This document shows positions 29,101 through 39,207 of a stretch of 64,000 nt of DNA, piece by piece. The number at the start of each line of letters is the position of its first letter. The first letter of the stretch is position 1. Source of the DNA: Branchiostoma floridae (taxonomy: Eukaryota; Chordata; Leptocardii; Amphioxiformes; Branchiostomatidae). Location of the stretch: NCBI RefSeq assembly GCF_000003815.2, contig NW_023365633.1, positions 61,551-125,550 on the forward strand, in the 5' to 3' direction. Made by a program: the position numbers and the translations under genes. Under the pieces are notes generated by a model. The model had not been told where the DNA came from. It searched no databases and saw nothing but the letters and a program-made list of their open reading frames with translations.

Positions 29101-32100
29101 TCATGACCTCTGGGTCAGGAGTCGAGTCAGAACAGAAGCAGTCAGGGTCAGAGAGTGATGCGGAAGACGACGACACTGTTCCGTCCTACAAAGTCGACTT
29201 TTTCAGCCTGATGGAAAAATTCAACAGACCGACCAGCCCTCGAAGGGAGTCGCGAAGAAAATCGTTTTCCTCGTTGGGGAGAAAGGGGAGCCATGGGAGG
29301 TCATGGTCGGAGAACGACCGGCTGTCGCAGACTTGCCCGGAGCTGGTCTCGGTGACGCCGGTCAAAACGAAGGTACAGCCGCAGCACGCTGACCCGGCTG
29401 ACACGGAGGGGTTAGAATATAGGGACAGTATGGAGCAAGGTCAAGGGTCAGAGGTGGAAGGTCAGATCCCGGCTGGCTTGGTGGCTGCTAATGTGGTGGT
29501 GGGTTCAGCTGGTTTGGTGGAGGGGCAGGTGGCTGGCGCAGGTGGTCCGGCAGGCGGTTCTACAGCTGCAGGTGGTCAGCAGGTGGAGGCTGGGGAACAA
29601 GCTGGGGTCAGTCCTCTCTCTTGTGTGCTGTTTGTTTAATACTTGAGAATATTTGACACATCTGAGTTTACCGTCAAAACTGACCAAGAAGATCACTCAG
29701 CAACAGTAAACTCTGGAATGTGTCAATGGGAAAGATTATCTAAGGAACTACCAAAATGTGTCACATTGGCCAGGTGGTCCTCATGTAGACATGTTCACCT
29801 ATATAAGTTATATTATATTATAACCTCCTTGATTGTATTTTGATAAATCACTAGAGTCAGGAAAGAAGCAGGGGGTACTAACCTAAAATTCTGATTCTAT
29901 AGAAGACTTCCTTTTCTTGAATTTCTTTTTGCCAGCTATTATTCTATTCTGAGCTCATCACGTGAGTGGAGTTGTCTTTGGTGGATGCTGTGTATTCATG
30001 ACTGATTTGATTATTTTTTTGTAACTTTGAGTTTAAACGTTCTTACACTTTTGTTCAAAATTCAGTGTAGAAACTGTAGCTATTGTAAGTAGTTCACTAT
30101 TGATGATGTCCTTTCCTGCAGGTGGAGGAATACCAGCGGAGTCTGAGCCAGCCGCCCAAGGCCAGCGCCGAGGGTCATGTCCTTGACTTTGACCCCAAGG
30201 TCATGTCTGTGAGGGAGATCGTGTCCGGGTTCGAGTCTCAGACCGGCGGAGGGGCGCCGGAGGTAACCACGACGACGGCGCCGGCCACGCCTGCTGCCGG
30301 GCGGAAGGTGTGTAAGTGGGCCGATGTTGTGGCCCAGTTCTTTTGAATGCTACATGAGGAACTGTCAGACTATGAAACGAACAAGCAAAATTGCACAGGT
30401 CACAGACATACCGTTGACACTCACACTGGAGCTGTGGGTTGGGACACTCTCTTCATATTGGGCTGTCTGTGGCTTCTCAGAGCTTATACTAGTAAGTGAC
30501 AGGATGATTAATGTAACATCCTGCTTAACAACAGTTTCTTCATAACAGACTGAGTGTTTTTTCACTCTTACAGGTGCGCCCCACGTCCATGCCAAAGGAC
30601 GACCACAGCTGGATCCGCGACATCGCACAGTGGTGTTCCGAGATGAGTCAGCAGGGGGGGCTGCACGGGCAGCTGGGCGCCGACCGGCCGCGAGCGTTCT
30701 CGGAGTCGCCCACCCTGGCGGTCGCCGAGGAGATGAGTCGCAGGAAGAGCGAGTGGCAGCGAAGCTGTGAGGACCTCAAGAACTCGCGAAGCTACAGCGA
30801 CCCCGACGTACGGACACCCAGGAACGACGACAGTCACCATGGCAACGTCGGAACAGAGCGACAGAAGGAGAAGGTGCTTGGCTTTAGGACAAAATCGGAT
30901 TCCAAGAGTTCGGCTGCAACATCAACATCTGCAGACAGGCCTTTGTTAAGAGTGGAAAATGCCAAACATGTGGAACAGAATACAGCTACCCAGCAGGACT
31001 CTGCTAAAACAGCGGAACCAGCACAAACAACAGCCGACCAACAACCCTCCAGTCTGGCGTGGAAGCCAGGAGTCGTAAAACAGCAGAAACAGCAGATAGA
31101 GAGAAAATACGGAGGAGGGACTTGGTCTGAAACACCAGAATCAAGTCTGGACATTAAAACCGTTGAACAGGGAGGAAAGCAAGAGGAATCAGATGGTGCC
31201 GAGAGTAAAACTTACGATCCTGACACTAAAGGTGCCAAACCCTCGGAGTTGTTACCGAGAAACCTTCCCACACGGCCGGTGACGATTCTGGAAACGTCTG
31301 ACTCAGCAGCCAGGCCGACGTCCCTGGCAGTAGGGAAGGAGGAAGAGAAAGGTGACCAGTCTTCCAAGGACGACAACATCATGCTTCAGTCTGGGATAGT
31401 CAAGAAACACAAGGACGGTTTCGAGCAGAGGTGGAGACTCTCGGTAGGGTCGAACTACGAGGAGCTTGCCTCGTCCATGGAGGCGGCTGGAGGTACCGCA
31501 GAAAAGTCGTCACCTGTAGTAGAAGACAAGGGTCCCATGGCATCGGCGTATCCTGCGGAAAACATACCATGGTTTGTCGGAGCGGTGAAACAGCAGAAGG
31601 GTGTCATAGAAACGCGGAAGGTCGTCACGCCAACCGAACCCAAGCCGGACAGTTCTGACGGAGAGCTGTTTGCGCCAGTCACCCCTACAGGAGACGATCT
31701 GTCCACCAGTTCTGAGGAGGGCATCGTGAAGAAGAGAACGCGGGAACTGGAGGCTCTGAGCAGCAGCGACGTGTCGAACACGATGAAGAAGTCAGCCTCT
31801 GCGACGGGTCTCTCTGACCGAACCTCCACACTCAAAGACGACGACGACTCAAGACGATCGTCTACAAAGAGTCTCGAAGACTTTCAGGGTTTCTCTACGC
31901 GATCGGAGTCAGCTCCGGAGAACTTACGCTACTGTGTGTCGGAGAAAAGTTCCCCGGTCGGGTCCCCAACGAAAAGCGACGATCTGAGTGTCCGCGTGCT
32001 CGTCAGCATTTTCGACAAGTCCAAAGAGGGCGAGGAGGCAAAGACTTCGGAACGTGAACACGCGGAAGTGGAGAGGTCCAAGTCGTTTTCCGAAGGCCAA

Positions 32101-32310
32101 ACGGAACAGAATAGTTCAGAAAAGGAGAATCACCAGTTCCAGTCCGCGAAACCCCTGGCTAGGACTCGCCCCAGGTTGGGCGCTGACCCCAACCCCCCGG
32201 TCGTGTTGTCCAACAGGAAAACGCGCCAGTACAGTAGAAACCACCCCGTCAGTAGACTGAGAAAAGACAGGAAACAGAGAAGCACAAATCCCTTCTACAA
32301 CACCATGTGA
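17044..32310 (+). CDS. SSH: Slingshot protein phosphatase (cofilin phosphatase) gene
   Basis: Sixteen coding exons give about 1,373 residues, assuming the exon broken by the N gap is intact; human SSH2 is about 1,420 from memory. It starts MSLVTVQRSPTPS, nearly identical to vertebrate slingshots. Order: SSH N-terminal region (about residues 25-240, with DGDGGFSVS and FKPVSVQAMW), DEK-C-like domain (about 240-305), dual-specificity phosphatase domain (about 305-455) with HCKMGVSR and the catalytic Cys at about residue 390, then a long Ser/Glu-rich tail in the last three exons ending NPFYNTM. Slingshots dephosphorylate phospho-cofilin/ADF and P-LIM kinase and so promote actin turnover; the Ser-rich tail is where 14-3-3 and actin act in vertebrates. 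It has about 3 kb of 3' UTR with AATAAA at 35286 and 35308. Splice edges are duplicated in several introns. Vertebrates have three paralogues; this looks like the single pro-orthologue. Confidence 0.96.
18489..18665. repeat. Direct duplication in SSH intron 1
   Basis: Two neighbouring copies share GAATAAACA-AATC-GAAC, ATAATTGTATTT and AACCCATAAGT, period about 90. Confidence 0.6.
19234..19384. mobile_element. Foldback/MITE element
   Basis: TCACCTGCTGACGTTT at 19266-19281 is complementary to AAACGTCAGCAGGTGA at about 19326-19341. Weaker complementarity continues out to AGGAGTT/AACTCCT ends. Confidence 0.65.
19764..19923 (+). repeat. Duplicated acceptor-side intron sequence of SSH exon 2
   Basis: TTGGTGATTCACCGATGT and TTGCTGTTTCCTTAT before the acceptor at 19923 have a copy about 120 bases upstream (19764-19800). 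Confidence 0.65.
19924..19970 (+). CDS. SSH: SSH exon 2
   Basis: This 47-bp exon encodes DADDESEEKRLKRTH, matching the acidic SEADSGEEE region of vertebrate SSH. Acceptor TTCCTTATCAG; donor GTCAGTCC. Its acceptor-side intron sequence is duplicated at 19764-19800. Confidence 0.88.
20499..20590 (+). CDS. SSH: SSH exon 3
   Basis: It encodes SLCESYVAIKDCVLILPQSD and then NVQRPARSTRG; compare vertebrate SISESFLTVKGAALFLP. Donor GTGGGGACA was chosen over two nearby GTs because only it gives an open frame into exon 4. Confidence 0.85.
22606..22670 (+). CDS. SSH: SSH exon 4
   Basis: It encodes DLQNHLQSMFYLLRPQDTIK followed by L, close to vertebrate DLQQHLQAMFILLRPEDNIRL. Acceptor TTGTTACAG; donor GTAAGGACT. 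Confidence 0.93.
23164..23351 (+). CDS. SSH: SSH exon 5
   Basis: This 188-bp exon, phase 0 to 2, includes DTEESIILGIDFQD and VGLVLPIWSNTKVTLDGDG, conserved in the SSH N-terminal (PH-like) region. Acceptor CCCACTGCAG; donor GTGCGGCG. Confidence 0.94.
23598..23663 (+). CDS. SSH: SSH exon 6
   Basis: It encodes GFSVSSHGRYFIFKPVSVQA followed by MW, an SSH signature. Acceptor TTTGCTACAG; donor GTGAGTAG splits the Trp codon. Confidence 0.94.
23777..23977. mobile_element. MITE copy 2 (TACTGTAATTC ends)
   Basis: It is a second copy of the element at 13983-14195, in an SSH intron; it begins ATACTGTAATTC and ends GGGAATTGCAGTA. Confidence 0.6.
24089..24283 (+). CDS. SSH: SSH exon 7
   Basis: This 195-bp exon includes SALQSLHKVAAIAREYNYFD and SIFLTWTGYYSNRISSNQS, completing the N-terminal domain. 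Acceptor TTGTCCAG; donor GTCAGATCC. Confidence 0.94.
24761..25103. mobile_element. MITE with CAGGGCTCGAAAT terminal repeats
   Basis: Perfect 13-bp inverted termini (24761-24773 and 25091-25103), a possible 5-bp target duplication CAGAC, and an interior of repeated GTGCACCCA blocks. The termini resemble hAT-type non-autonomous elements. Confidence 0.8.
25136..25229 (+). CDS. SSH: SSH exon 8, DEK-C-like domain start
   Basis: It encodes PTEKVLTERNIRKFLKMVMM and QVDLENVTSKQ, the first half of the DEK-C-type helical domain that precedes the phosphatase domain. A MITE (24761-25103) ends about 30 bases upstream of the acceptor. Confidence 0.94.
25533..25952 (+). repeat. Triplicated acceptor and exon start of SSH exon 9
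   Basis: Copies of the exon start lie at 25566, 25697 and 25824 (periods 131 and 127), each preceded by a TTTG repeat and TTTACTTCAG. Copies 1 and 2 run from the exon straight back into the intron at CAGATG. Confidence 0.95.
25824..25952 (+). CDS. SSH: SSH exon 9 (third, complete copy of a triplicated exon start)
   Basis: This exon has 43 codons, phase 0. It runs from VRQQVEKKMNTNLHDFRGYI through EMIIILGQMDAASEIFEHLY followed by L. Only this copy reaches a donor (GTAAATTA). Copies of its acceptor and first 93 coding bases lie at 25566 and 25697. Confidence 0.93.
26064..26110 (+). CDS. SSH: SSH exon 10
   Basis: This 47-bp exon encodes GSEWNASNLEELQQNG, the start of the dual-specificity phosphatase core (vertebrate GSEWNASNLEDLQNRG). 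Acceptor TCATGGCAG; donor GTAAGTACT. Confidence 0.95.
26146..26498 (+). repeat. Degenerate SSH exon 11 copies with TTAGGG-like arrays
   Basis: Partial copies of GACTACTTTAAYGTGCRTGTG at 26147, 26232 and 26370 are each followed by GGTTAGGGTTAG-type runs; two are preceded by GTTTGTCTGACA acceptor copies. The array ends at the N gap. Confidence 0.85.
26315..26406 (+). CDS. SSH: SSH exon 11, 5' part or broken copy before the N gap
   Basis: The acceptor TTTGTCTGACAG is followed by VGYILNVTREIDNFYPGMFD and YFNVRVDDE. The frame then hits stop codons in a TTAGGG-like array at 26404. The true exon must join YFN to the VRVYDEED sequence after the gap. This is either the real 5' part broken by misassembly or a decayed duplicate. 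Confidence 0.7.
26500..26698. other. Assembly gap of 199 N
   Basis: The gap falls inside SSH exon 11, immediately after a TTAGGG-like array and degenerate exon copies, so the repeat probably broke the assembly. Confidence 0.98.
26699..26775 (+). CDS. SSH: SSH exon 11, 3' part after the N gap
   Basis: It encodes VRVYDEEDSELLSHWNRTYE followed by YIEKA, with donor GTACGTGG, matching vertebrate VRVYDEE and the general-acid Asp region of the phosphatase. The 5' end of the exon is inside the run of N. Confidence 0.9.
27259..27319 (+). CDS. SSH: SSH exon 12, phosphatase P-loop
   Basis: This 61-bp exon encodes RMGSKCLVHCKMGVSRSAST. HCKMGVSR is the Cys-x5-Arg active site; the catalytic Cys codon is at 27287-27289, about residue 390. 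Acceptor TTGTACAG; donor GTAAGGCGG. Confidence 0.97.
27481..28520 (+). repeat. GTAGTACCAATAGGGGCTG minisatellite with SSH exon 13 donor copies
   Basis: A degenerate unit of about 30 bases flanks exon 13. GGATGCCAGGTGGGA at 27484 and a copy of about 80 bases of the exon end at 28137-28217 carry the donor edge. Confidence 0.85.
27920..28059 (+). CDS. SSH: SSH exon 13, end of phosphatase domain
   Basis: This 140-bp exon includes VIAYAMKEYNMAMQDAYNYV and FMQQLEEYQGILDA. Donor GTAGGGTG. Its last 80 or so bases and donor region are copied at 28137-28217. Confidence 0.95.
28748..29606 (+). CDS. SSH: SSH exon 14, start of Ser/Glu-rich tail
   Basis: This 859-bp exon starts NQRHNKLWRQ, the conserved end of the catalytic region, then runs into acidic Ser-rich sequence including YKVDFFSLMEKFNRPTSPRR and a Gly/Ala/Val-rich segment. 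Donor GTCAGTCC at 29607. Confidence 0.92.
30122..30307 (+). CDS. SSH: SSH exon 15
   Basis: This exon has 62 codons, phase 0. It includes VEEYQRSLSQPPKASAEGHV and VMSVREIVSGFESQ. The chosen donor GTGTGTAAG keeps the frame. A stronger GTAAGT four bases downstream would shift it. Confidence 0.82.
30574..32310 (+). CDS. SSH: SSH exon 16, long C-terminal tail with stop codon
   Basis: A 1,737-bp terminal exon encodes 578 residues, Ser/Glu/Lys-rich and probably disordered. Recurrent short motifs resemble each other (GVVKQQKQQIERKYG, GIVKKHKDGFEQRWR, AVKQQKGVIETR, GIVKKRTRELEAL), a repeated G/A-x-V-K-x2-K/T pattern known from slingshot tails. It ends STNPFYNTM, TGA at 32308. Confidence 0.93.
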   Translation: MRPTSMPKDDHSWIRDIAQWCSEMSQQGGLHGQLGADRPRAFSESPTLAVAEEMSRRKSEWQRSCEDLKNSRSYSDPDVRTPRNDDSHHGNVGTERQKEKVLGFRTKSDSKSSAATSTSADRPLLRVENAKHVEQNTATQQDSAKTAEPAQTTADQQPSSLAWKPGVVKQQKQQIERKYGGGTWSETPESSLDIKTVEQGGKQEESDGAESKTYDPDTKGAKPSELLPRNLPTRPVTILETSDSAARPTSLAVGKEEEKGDQSSKDDNIMLQSGIVKKHKDGFEQRWRLSVGSNYEELASSMEAAGGTAEKSSPVVEDKGPMASAYPAENIPWFVGAVKQQKGVIETRKVVTPTEPKPDSSDGELFAPVTPTGDDLSTSSEEGIVKKRTRELEALSSSDVSNTMKKSASATGLSDRTSTLKDDDDSRRSSTKSLEDFQGFSTRSESAPENLRYCVSEKSSPVGSPTKSDDLSVRVLVSIFDKSKEGEEAKTSEREHAEVERSKSFSEGQTEQNSSEKENHQFQSAKPLARTRPRLGADPNPPVVLSNRKTRQYSRNHPVSRLRKDRKQRSTNPFYNTM

Positions 32311-35300
32311 ACTGGTCGTGGAAGCTTAATGTCCATAGATTTCACTGAAAACTGCCACTAGCTTTCAGGCCCAGATTTTGCAATTTTATTGGCTTTTGCG
32401 TTTCGAAATTTGCTGAACGGCTCTTAAAAACTAGAATTCTACTACAGCAATTGCTACTTTCTCATTGTAGGATATAATTATATGCAGATGCAATTATGAA
32501 TCTTAGAATAATCTAACAGTGGTCAATAATACTCCCTTGTTGCATTGCGGCAGACCATACATTGCCTTTGCTCATTTGCATATTTGTGACTGGACAAATA
32601 AAGGTCTCATGTTACCAGTCACAAATATTAAAATAGGAAAAGCATTACAACTATTTTGATGGTGGGCTAACGTCCAGGCCAAACTTCTCCTAACCAACGC
32701 AGTGCAAGGTAAAGGCCTTGTGTCGCCAGTCACAAGTATGCAAATGTGAAGAGCATCACAACTATTTTGATGGTGGGCTAACGTCTCTCTCGTAGAAATG
32801 CTTAACGGCCCAGGCCTAACTTCTCCTAACCAATACAGTGAAATCTCAACCTGCTGTCCTGTAAGTGGGAGCGATAGTTAGTGTTATGTTGTTGCAGATA
32901 AAATCCCGGGGTCTTCCACTCCTCATTTGAATGACTTAAAGTCCCAGGACTTTTATAACCTTTCCCTACGTCTTGGGGTGTAAGAAAGTCCACTAATAAG
33001 ATATACAGGTATCTACAATTGTCTTAAGATGTACAGGTAGCAGCTTAGGCTCAGTGAAGTGTGTATTGTAGAGTTAGAAAGTCTTACTTCTAGTTTTAAA
33101 AACGAATCCTTTAAGACTTATTGTTGGAAAAATGCTGTAATTTTACTGTGCTCTTTTATGTCCTACGTTTCTGAAGTTTTAGGGACGAGTCTTGTAGATT
33201 CCTCATCCGAGATGACCCAAAGTTTGCCAGTAGGTCGTAGCTAACTCAGACTGAACATGTGGAACATGTGTAGAGTATGTGTGGAACGTGTGTGTGTGTT
33301 TTGTGCACCTTGTATGGAGCTTGTGTGGCCCATGTGTGTACAATATCTGTAGCAAGTGTGTAGCATGTGTGTAGTATGTGTGAGCAATGTGTGGATTATG
33401 CCTGTGGCACTCCTATAGATCACTTGCTAACCATGTCCTCAGCATGTGTGCAACATGTATGGAGCGTGTGTGTAGCACATGTGGACCACGACTGTGGTGT
33501 GGACCATGTCTGAAGCTGGTGTGGGCCGTGTGTAGAGTGCATGAATGTATATGTGCAACATATTTGTGTCACTTTTAAGTTGTATTTTGTCCAGAGAGCT
33601 ATACCATAGCCCAAATAAGATGTACAATTGAGAATAATCATGCTTACGGTAATTGTCCTAATTGATTTTAATAAGGCACAGATTCTGTTTTTTTGCTTAT
33701 AAGAATGTTGAATTATAAACTGACCCTGTACCAACTTCTACAGAAACTGTTGTGAAAGAATGTAAAATTGGATACTTTGTCTATAACTTGACATGAATGT
33801 TCACCTGTATGTCAGTAGGCTACAAAAATCTTCCCTTCTAACCCAAGAAATGTACACTGAAGTTTAAAGCAACTCTTGTGCCCTCTTCCCCACTTCTAAC
33901 GTTTCTGCAAGGCTACTGATAAGAAATAAGTGGCCAGTTTTTCTGACGAAGGCCAAAGTGACTTGAAAGTTTGATAAGTGTGCATCTCTTGTATTGAGAA
34001 ATTGCTACAACTTTGACCATGTCTATGAAGAAGTTAGTTCACAGTTTTAAGCATGCAGTGTGCATATACAGGGCAATATGTCAAAGTTGAGGGTCCCTTG
34101 CAATTAGAGAATGGACAAGGGCCTTCAGCTCTACATATTACCTACACTGCACCTCTCTTAAGATTGTGAAGTTAGCATACTGCATATGTCAGTGCAGAAG
34201 GGCCAGGTTTGTCCATGTAACAGCTGTATGAGTGTAAAGTTCAGTTTGCCCCCGCTGGAAGTGTGTGGATGTAAAAACATTTGTCTCGGAGCTGCCATAG
34301 TCTTCAGTAATTGTGCTGGATGTAGAAACGGCTGGTAATGTCTTGTAAATACTACTTTTAAACTGCAAGATTGATATGATTATGAGTCACATATGTGAAA
34401 ATAATGTGTGAATACTTCAGTCGAAGAGGATTGATTCATGTAAACATGTATCAGTATCAGAGCCAAATTCTCCTGCTGTCAGAGCAATATTACATTTATG
34501 ACATTCTATACAACAGGGATAGCTCCAAAAATTGGGTAGAAGTAATCATAGAGTCATAGACCAGAAGCAGAGATCATGCCTGTGCTAGATTCTAACTGCA
34601 TAGTTGCAGAAATAACAGCTTTCTGCAGCGATCACCACGGAAATTCATGTAGTAGCCATTCATTGTGGAGCATTATTTTGGAGCAAACTTGAGACGTCAC
34701 AGATGTCTTAGGTTACTTGTAACTTACTGCAAACAAACATCTTTTCTCAGGACACAGAACCTTAGAAAGTCCCCGTTGCTTGGGTAGATTCCTTAGCACA
34801 AGCTCAAGTGTCTTGGGTACTGCAACAGGCTCTTAGACCTTTCATCAGAAGCTTCTGAAACTCACAGATGTAGTGGACTTCTCAGCACAGGAGAAATAGC
34901 CTGGTATCCACCCGTGTTACAGCTCCAGAGTCTCTTCTGTCCTCTCCACAAATACGTATAATACGGCTGGATACCAGGCTACAGGAGAAATTCTCTCAGG
35001 CTAATCTAGAACCCAGCCACCTATAGGCGCTCAGGAGCTTGTACAGAACCCATCCTGATGTATGATTCTAAGATGTAAACACTTGATATTATCTGCTGCA
35101 CTCTGGCTGAAGAACCAGGCTGACAAGGCTATTTGTAATGTACCTGTATGTTAACAGTGTTGGGCCGGAGTAAGGATGTCTGACACAAGATGTGTTGTTG
35201 CTTTTATATAGATAAAAGAATTAAGATAGAAGATTTTTTTAGTTAATATGCTGTCTGTACATCCTGTCGTTGCTATTTGTCTGGAAATAAAAGAATTTGA

Positions 35301-35330
35301 GAGTTTGAATAAAAAGGCTTGTCCTCATTC
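32311..35330 (+). other. SSH: Probable SSH 3' UTR
   Basis: About 3 kb without a credible ORF, ending with two AATAAA signals (35286-35291 and 35308-35313). It holds a direct duplication (about 32560-32675 against 32700-32790, sharing AACTATTTTGATGGTGGGC), a GTGTGNAGCATGT-type minisatellite at 33250-33560 and a foldback element at 34899-34980. Confidence 0.6.
34899..34980. repeat. Foldback element AGCCTGGTATCCA
   Basis: AGCCTGGTATCCA at 34899 is inverted as TGGATACCAGGCT at about 34968, in the SSH 3' UTR. CTGGTATCCAG also occurs near 46692 and 63175. Confidence 0.65.
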
Positions 35331-36699
35331 TCAAAAGGTCACATGCAAGTACCACATGGCTCCTTTCAGCGTTCATCTTGACTTAAATTCCTGGGTTTCT
35401 CCCCAAAACATCTGAATCAACTACTAGTAAATAATTTGGGGTTGCCTAGATAACTCAATATGCTTGACAGAAATTTTATCCATCATGTAAAATATTGAAA
35501 AGTTGTTCTGATGAGCTGTGAGGTCAGAAAATGTTGCTTTTTATGTGTTTATTTGTAATGTTCTTAATTAGTTGTACATGTGTTGCTGACTTTATTTGAG
35601 GATGACTATTTATGATTGATTTAACAATATGAACGCAGTCCATGTTGAAAGTACTACAAATTTCAATACCCCAACAGTCACTCTTTCACCATATAAGAAT
35701 ATGAAAGGAGTTTAGAACCACCCATATTACACATGATAAACAAGCCAAGAACAGTTTACAGGGCATGCTTTACCAAATATGTTCTAGTATGGTACTCTAT
35801 TCAAATAACCACAGAAAGAGGGTGCCAAAATCTCACCTCTATGACTAAAAGTCCATGAAAACTCACCTCGACAGGATAGCCCACCTCCTGAAGTGTCTAA
35901 AAGCCAGTTTCTGACAATTTCCACACTGCTCTTTAAAATTTAAACCTCCATAAACAGACGGAAACCTGACCTTTGACCTCAAGCATCCAAGAATTAACCT
36001 GATCACACCTCTTGGGACTACTTCTCCTAGTGGTCTCCAAACCCTTTCAAAACACAGTTTTGGGCCAAAATTATTGACTAGTAATCCTAACCTATAACAT
36101 TAACCTCAAAAATGACAAAAAAGGCACCACATCTTCAAAGAAAAAGAAGTTTTATTGTTATATACCCTGTACTACATTCCGGGCACCTTGCACGCATGCG
36201 CCAATAGAAATCCCTGCCCTACATAGCTGGCAACAGCTTGCAGATGATTCGAGAACATGCGTTGCCAAATAAGTGGCTAGCTTTTGTTATAAAAATTAAC
36301 AGCTACAAGGTTCTGTCGCTCAAAATTACTTCCAAGATACACTGGAAGATAACGAGTGATCGTATGTTAGTATCGAAACGAAGTGACAAGGACTACTGAG
36401 AGTGTACATCTCCAGAAACATCGAAGAATCTGTTTTGTTGCGTTTCGATATCCGAAAGCGGTTAACGAAACCAGTGCTATCTTCAGTTTTGATGACGTCT
36501 GGGGTATACCATTGGAAGAGAGGGTCTACAACGTGTTTTGAAAAACAACTATATTCACCGCACAATTTCTTGTTGACATAGTTTAATGATTTCAATCAAA
36601 TACCTTATTGTTTTTAAAATTTACTTGATTCATATGTAACGCAAAATTTGATGTGGTTGCCCAGAAGAAAATCTATCCCCCTGATGGAAAGATAGTTTG
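35331..36699. other. Intergenic region between SSH and BICDL1-like gene
   Basis: No coding exon is recognisable. An NRF1-like CGCATGCGC occurs at 36193-36201. The short ORFs lack homology and splice context. Confidence 0.5.
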
Positions 36700-37002
36700 C
36701 CCCTAGTAGCAGTGACGTTTTACCCAATCAACCCTCTCGACCAATCAGCGCGCCGCATATTTCCTGGCGAAATCAGGGACTGAGACAGGTGGTTGTGAAA
36801 ACGTCACCGGTAAACATGGAGGAAAAAATACACACAATAATGTTTGCTTTCCCATTTTCGTCAGAGTTCTGAGTTCCTGATGTTACCAGGAAGGCACAGA
36901 GTTCCCGGGAACAGTCGTCAGAAGGACAGGTGCGATTTTACCAGCTGCGTTTCCTTGTAACGCCGTCCAGGTGTGAGGTCAGGACACGGAAACGTTACTC
37001 AG
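36700..37002 (+). promoter_or_regulatory. BICDL1: Probable BICDL1-like promoter and non-coding first exon
   Basis: Two CCAATCA boxes (about 36724 and 36741) lie in a GC-richer, CpG-bearing stretch. A plausible donor, AG followed by GTGAGGCC, is at 37003. The only ATG nearby (36817) opens a 19-codon ORF, so the exon is probably 5' UTR. Confidence 0.4.
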
Positions 37003-37513
37003 GTGAGGCCAGGTGAAGCCAGACGACGTCTGTCGGTCAGGGTTCGCTGCTAATCTGTTTAAGATTCCTTCTAGACGTCTTAAACAAGCCGCCAAGGTCT
37101 CAAGTGGTCGCGATCAGAGTGCTTTGGGCTGTGATGGTCCGAAAATTGACGCGGGAAACTGACACGTTTCGCCCCGTGTGTTGAAAAATAATTTTATGCA
37201 GAAATGTTGTTAAATGCGACACACCCAGCAATCTGACCTTCGGGAATTCTCTCAAAATTTACATTCCTAAAACTTCTCATCACCAATTAGAGAGGGAATC
37301 TATTACCAGATTTTCACCAAGAGATCAGCAATTATTTCACCGTATTAGACCATCTGCGTTTTGTCTAACACCGTTTTGTGTAGTCTGCTGACGTATCTGT
37401 TATGCTAGTAACCCTATAGTATTGATTTTATAAAGGCCACTAAACAAAACCGATGCGTCAATGCAGTAAATTTACCTGCCAATTCTGTCGTCCCAAGGGC
37501 AAATTTATAACCT

Positions 37514-38149
37514 CTTGTTCCAAATTGTATGAATATTGATAGAATGCAATAAACAGTGATTACAATTATTGCTAACACACAGGAATTTCCACCCTCACTT
37601 CCCTATGGTGTGATTAAGTCTTTAGTCAGTTTCACCAATTGCAGAGATACATGTAGAGATTTATACCTCCTTGGTATCTCTCAGATTACTTTTATCGTAT
37701 AATTACAAATCTTTTACTCACTGTATGCTAATGAAGATTACTTAATAAGCTCAGGTCACTTAATACTTAGTCTAGTAGTGTCTTCTCCCAGATTCCAAGT
37801 TTTACAACTACCCTACCTTGTAACCTTACATTGTTGTTAAAAAAATGATTAACAGTGTCACTTAAAAAAAACATGTTTCTGTCTTATGTTTTTGTATTAG
37901 TATAAACTATGTCTGCAATTCCAAATTTCCTAGTGTGTCGATCAAAACTGTAGATAGCCAAATTCAATGATTTCATACCTCAATCCCACCTGCATCATTC
38001 AAATTATGCATTGGAAAAACTGACTAAACTTAAGTCGACTTAAGACTTAATCACACCATAGGGTAAGGTAATTGTGATGATTTCTGTGTGTTAGCAATAA
38101 TCTTAAGCTCGGTTTATTGCATTTCATCACACAATTTAAGGAACAAACA
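37514..38149. mobile_element. Foldback element with arms over 100 bases
   Basis: The left arm 37514-37634 and right arm 38027-38149 are inverted copies sharing ATGCAATAAAC, ATTGCTAACACACAG and CCTATGGTGTGATTAAGTC. It is a non-coding MITE or foldback transposon in the first BICDL1 intron. Confidence 0.8.
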
Positions 38150-38877
38150 GGACTTCATAAATCTTCCTTTGCGACAACAGATTCTATTGTTCCATTAGCT
38201 TCCTTTCCTTTTGGTTTGGTTTGCAAAACTAGAAATTTAAAGATCCATCATCTAAATTCAACTATTTTGAATTCCAGATTTCTGTTTCCATGACTAATTT
38301 AGAATTCTCCTCAGAAACTTCCTACTTCCTGGGTCGTTCTTCCTTGAGTTCTTGGACAAGACGTCCTGAATTTAGATAAGAAAGTCTGGATGTTATCAAA
38401 CGTGTACTTGAGAACATGGAAGTGAAACTTGTATGAAGGACAGCAAAACTTATGTTTCCTGTTAAACCAGGTCAATGATTTAGTTGGAAGTTTAAACATT
38501 GCAAAAATGTTGTGATATACTATAGGAACTAATTCATAAATGTAGGTATGATTTAAGAGTACCATAGAAAGGGGATTTTGTTAAAATCCATTTACTATAT
38601 ATAGTACAACATGGTTTTGCTATTTTTCTTTATGAGATTGGAAGGGTCATAAAGCCTCAAGTACTGGTAGTAATGGGTAAGCGGTCTGATTGCCTTTCAG
38701 AATCGATAAGTATGATTTGCATGATTGCATGTTACAAACCTCTACACTGTGATCAAATAGCATAAATTTTGTGAAATTGCATACTAGTGCATGTAGTCGT
38801 AGACTCAGAACTTTAGAGGCAGTGACACACTGACACATTTTGCTTTTAAATTACTGACTACATCTCCACCTTCCCAG

Positions 38878-39207
38878 GGTGCCCCCCAGCACGTAACGTG
38901 AACCATGTACGCGTGTGGCGTGGAGTGGCGATCAGAGCTGGACCTGTCCGATAAGATGCGGTCGCCCATCTCGACCCCGATCGATTCCGACGACATTTTC
39001 CTGCACTCGTTTGAGATGGCCCTGGAGAGGCAGAACACTTTAAATGACTCGTCCAGAACTGACCCTGATGACCTGTACGCTCAGATCGAGCAGAAGGAAA
39101 AGGACCTTGTGTTAGCGGCGGAGCTGGGGAAGGCTCTCTTAGAACAGAACGAGGAACTCAACAGGAAAGTGGAGAAACTTCAGGAGGACTTCAGCGAAAA
39201 AGTGGAG
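38878..39207 (+). CDS. BICDL1: BICDL1 first coding exon
   Basis: Acceptor CACCTTCCCAG, 27 bases of UTR, ATG at 38905, then 101 codons. It starts MYACGVEWRSELDLSD and contains EQKEKDLVLAAELGKALLEQ, the CC1-box. Donor GTAGGATTG; phase 0. Confidence 0.92.

Noticed and set aside
36817-36873. Short ORF MEEKIHTIMF near the BICDL1 promoter as a true start
   Set aside because: It stops after 19 codons and does not connect in frame to the CC1-box exon; at most an upstream ORF.
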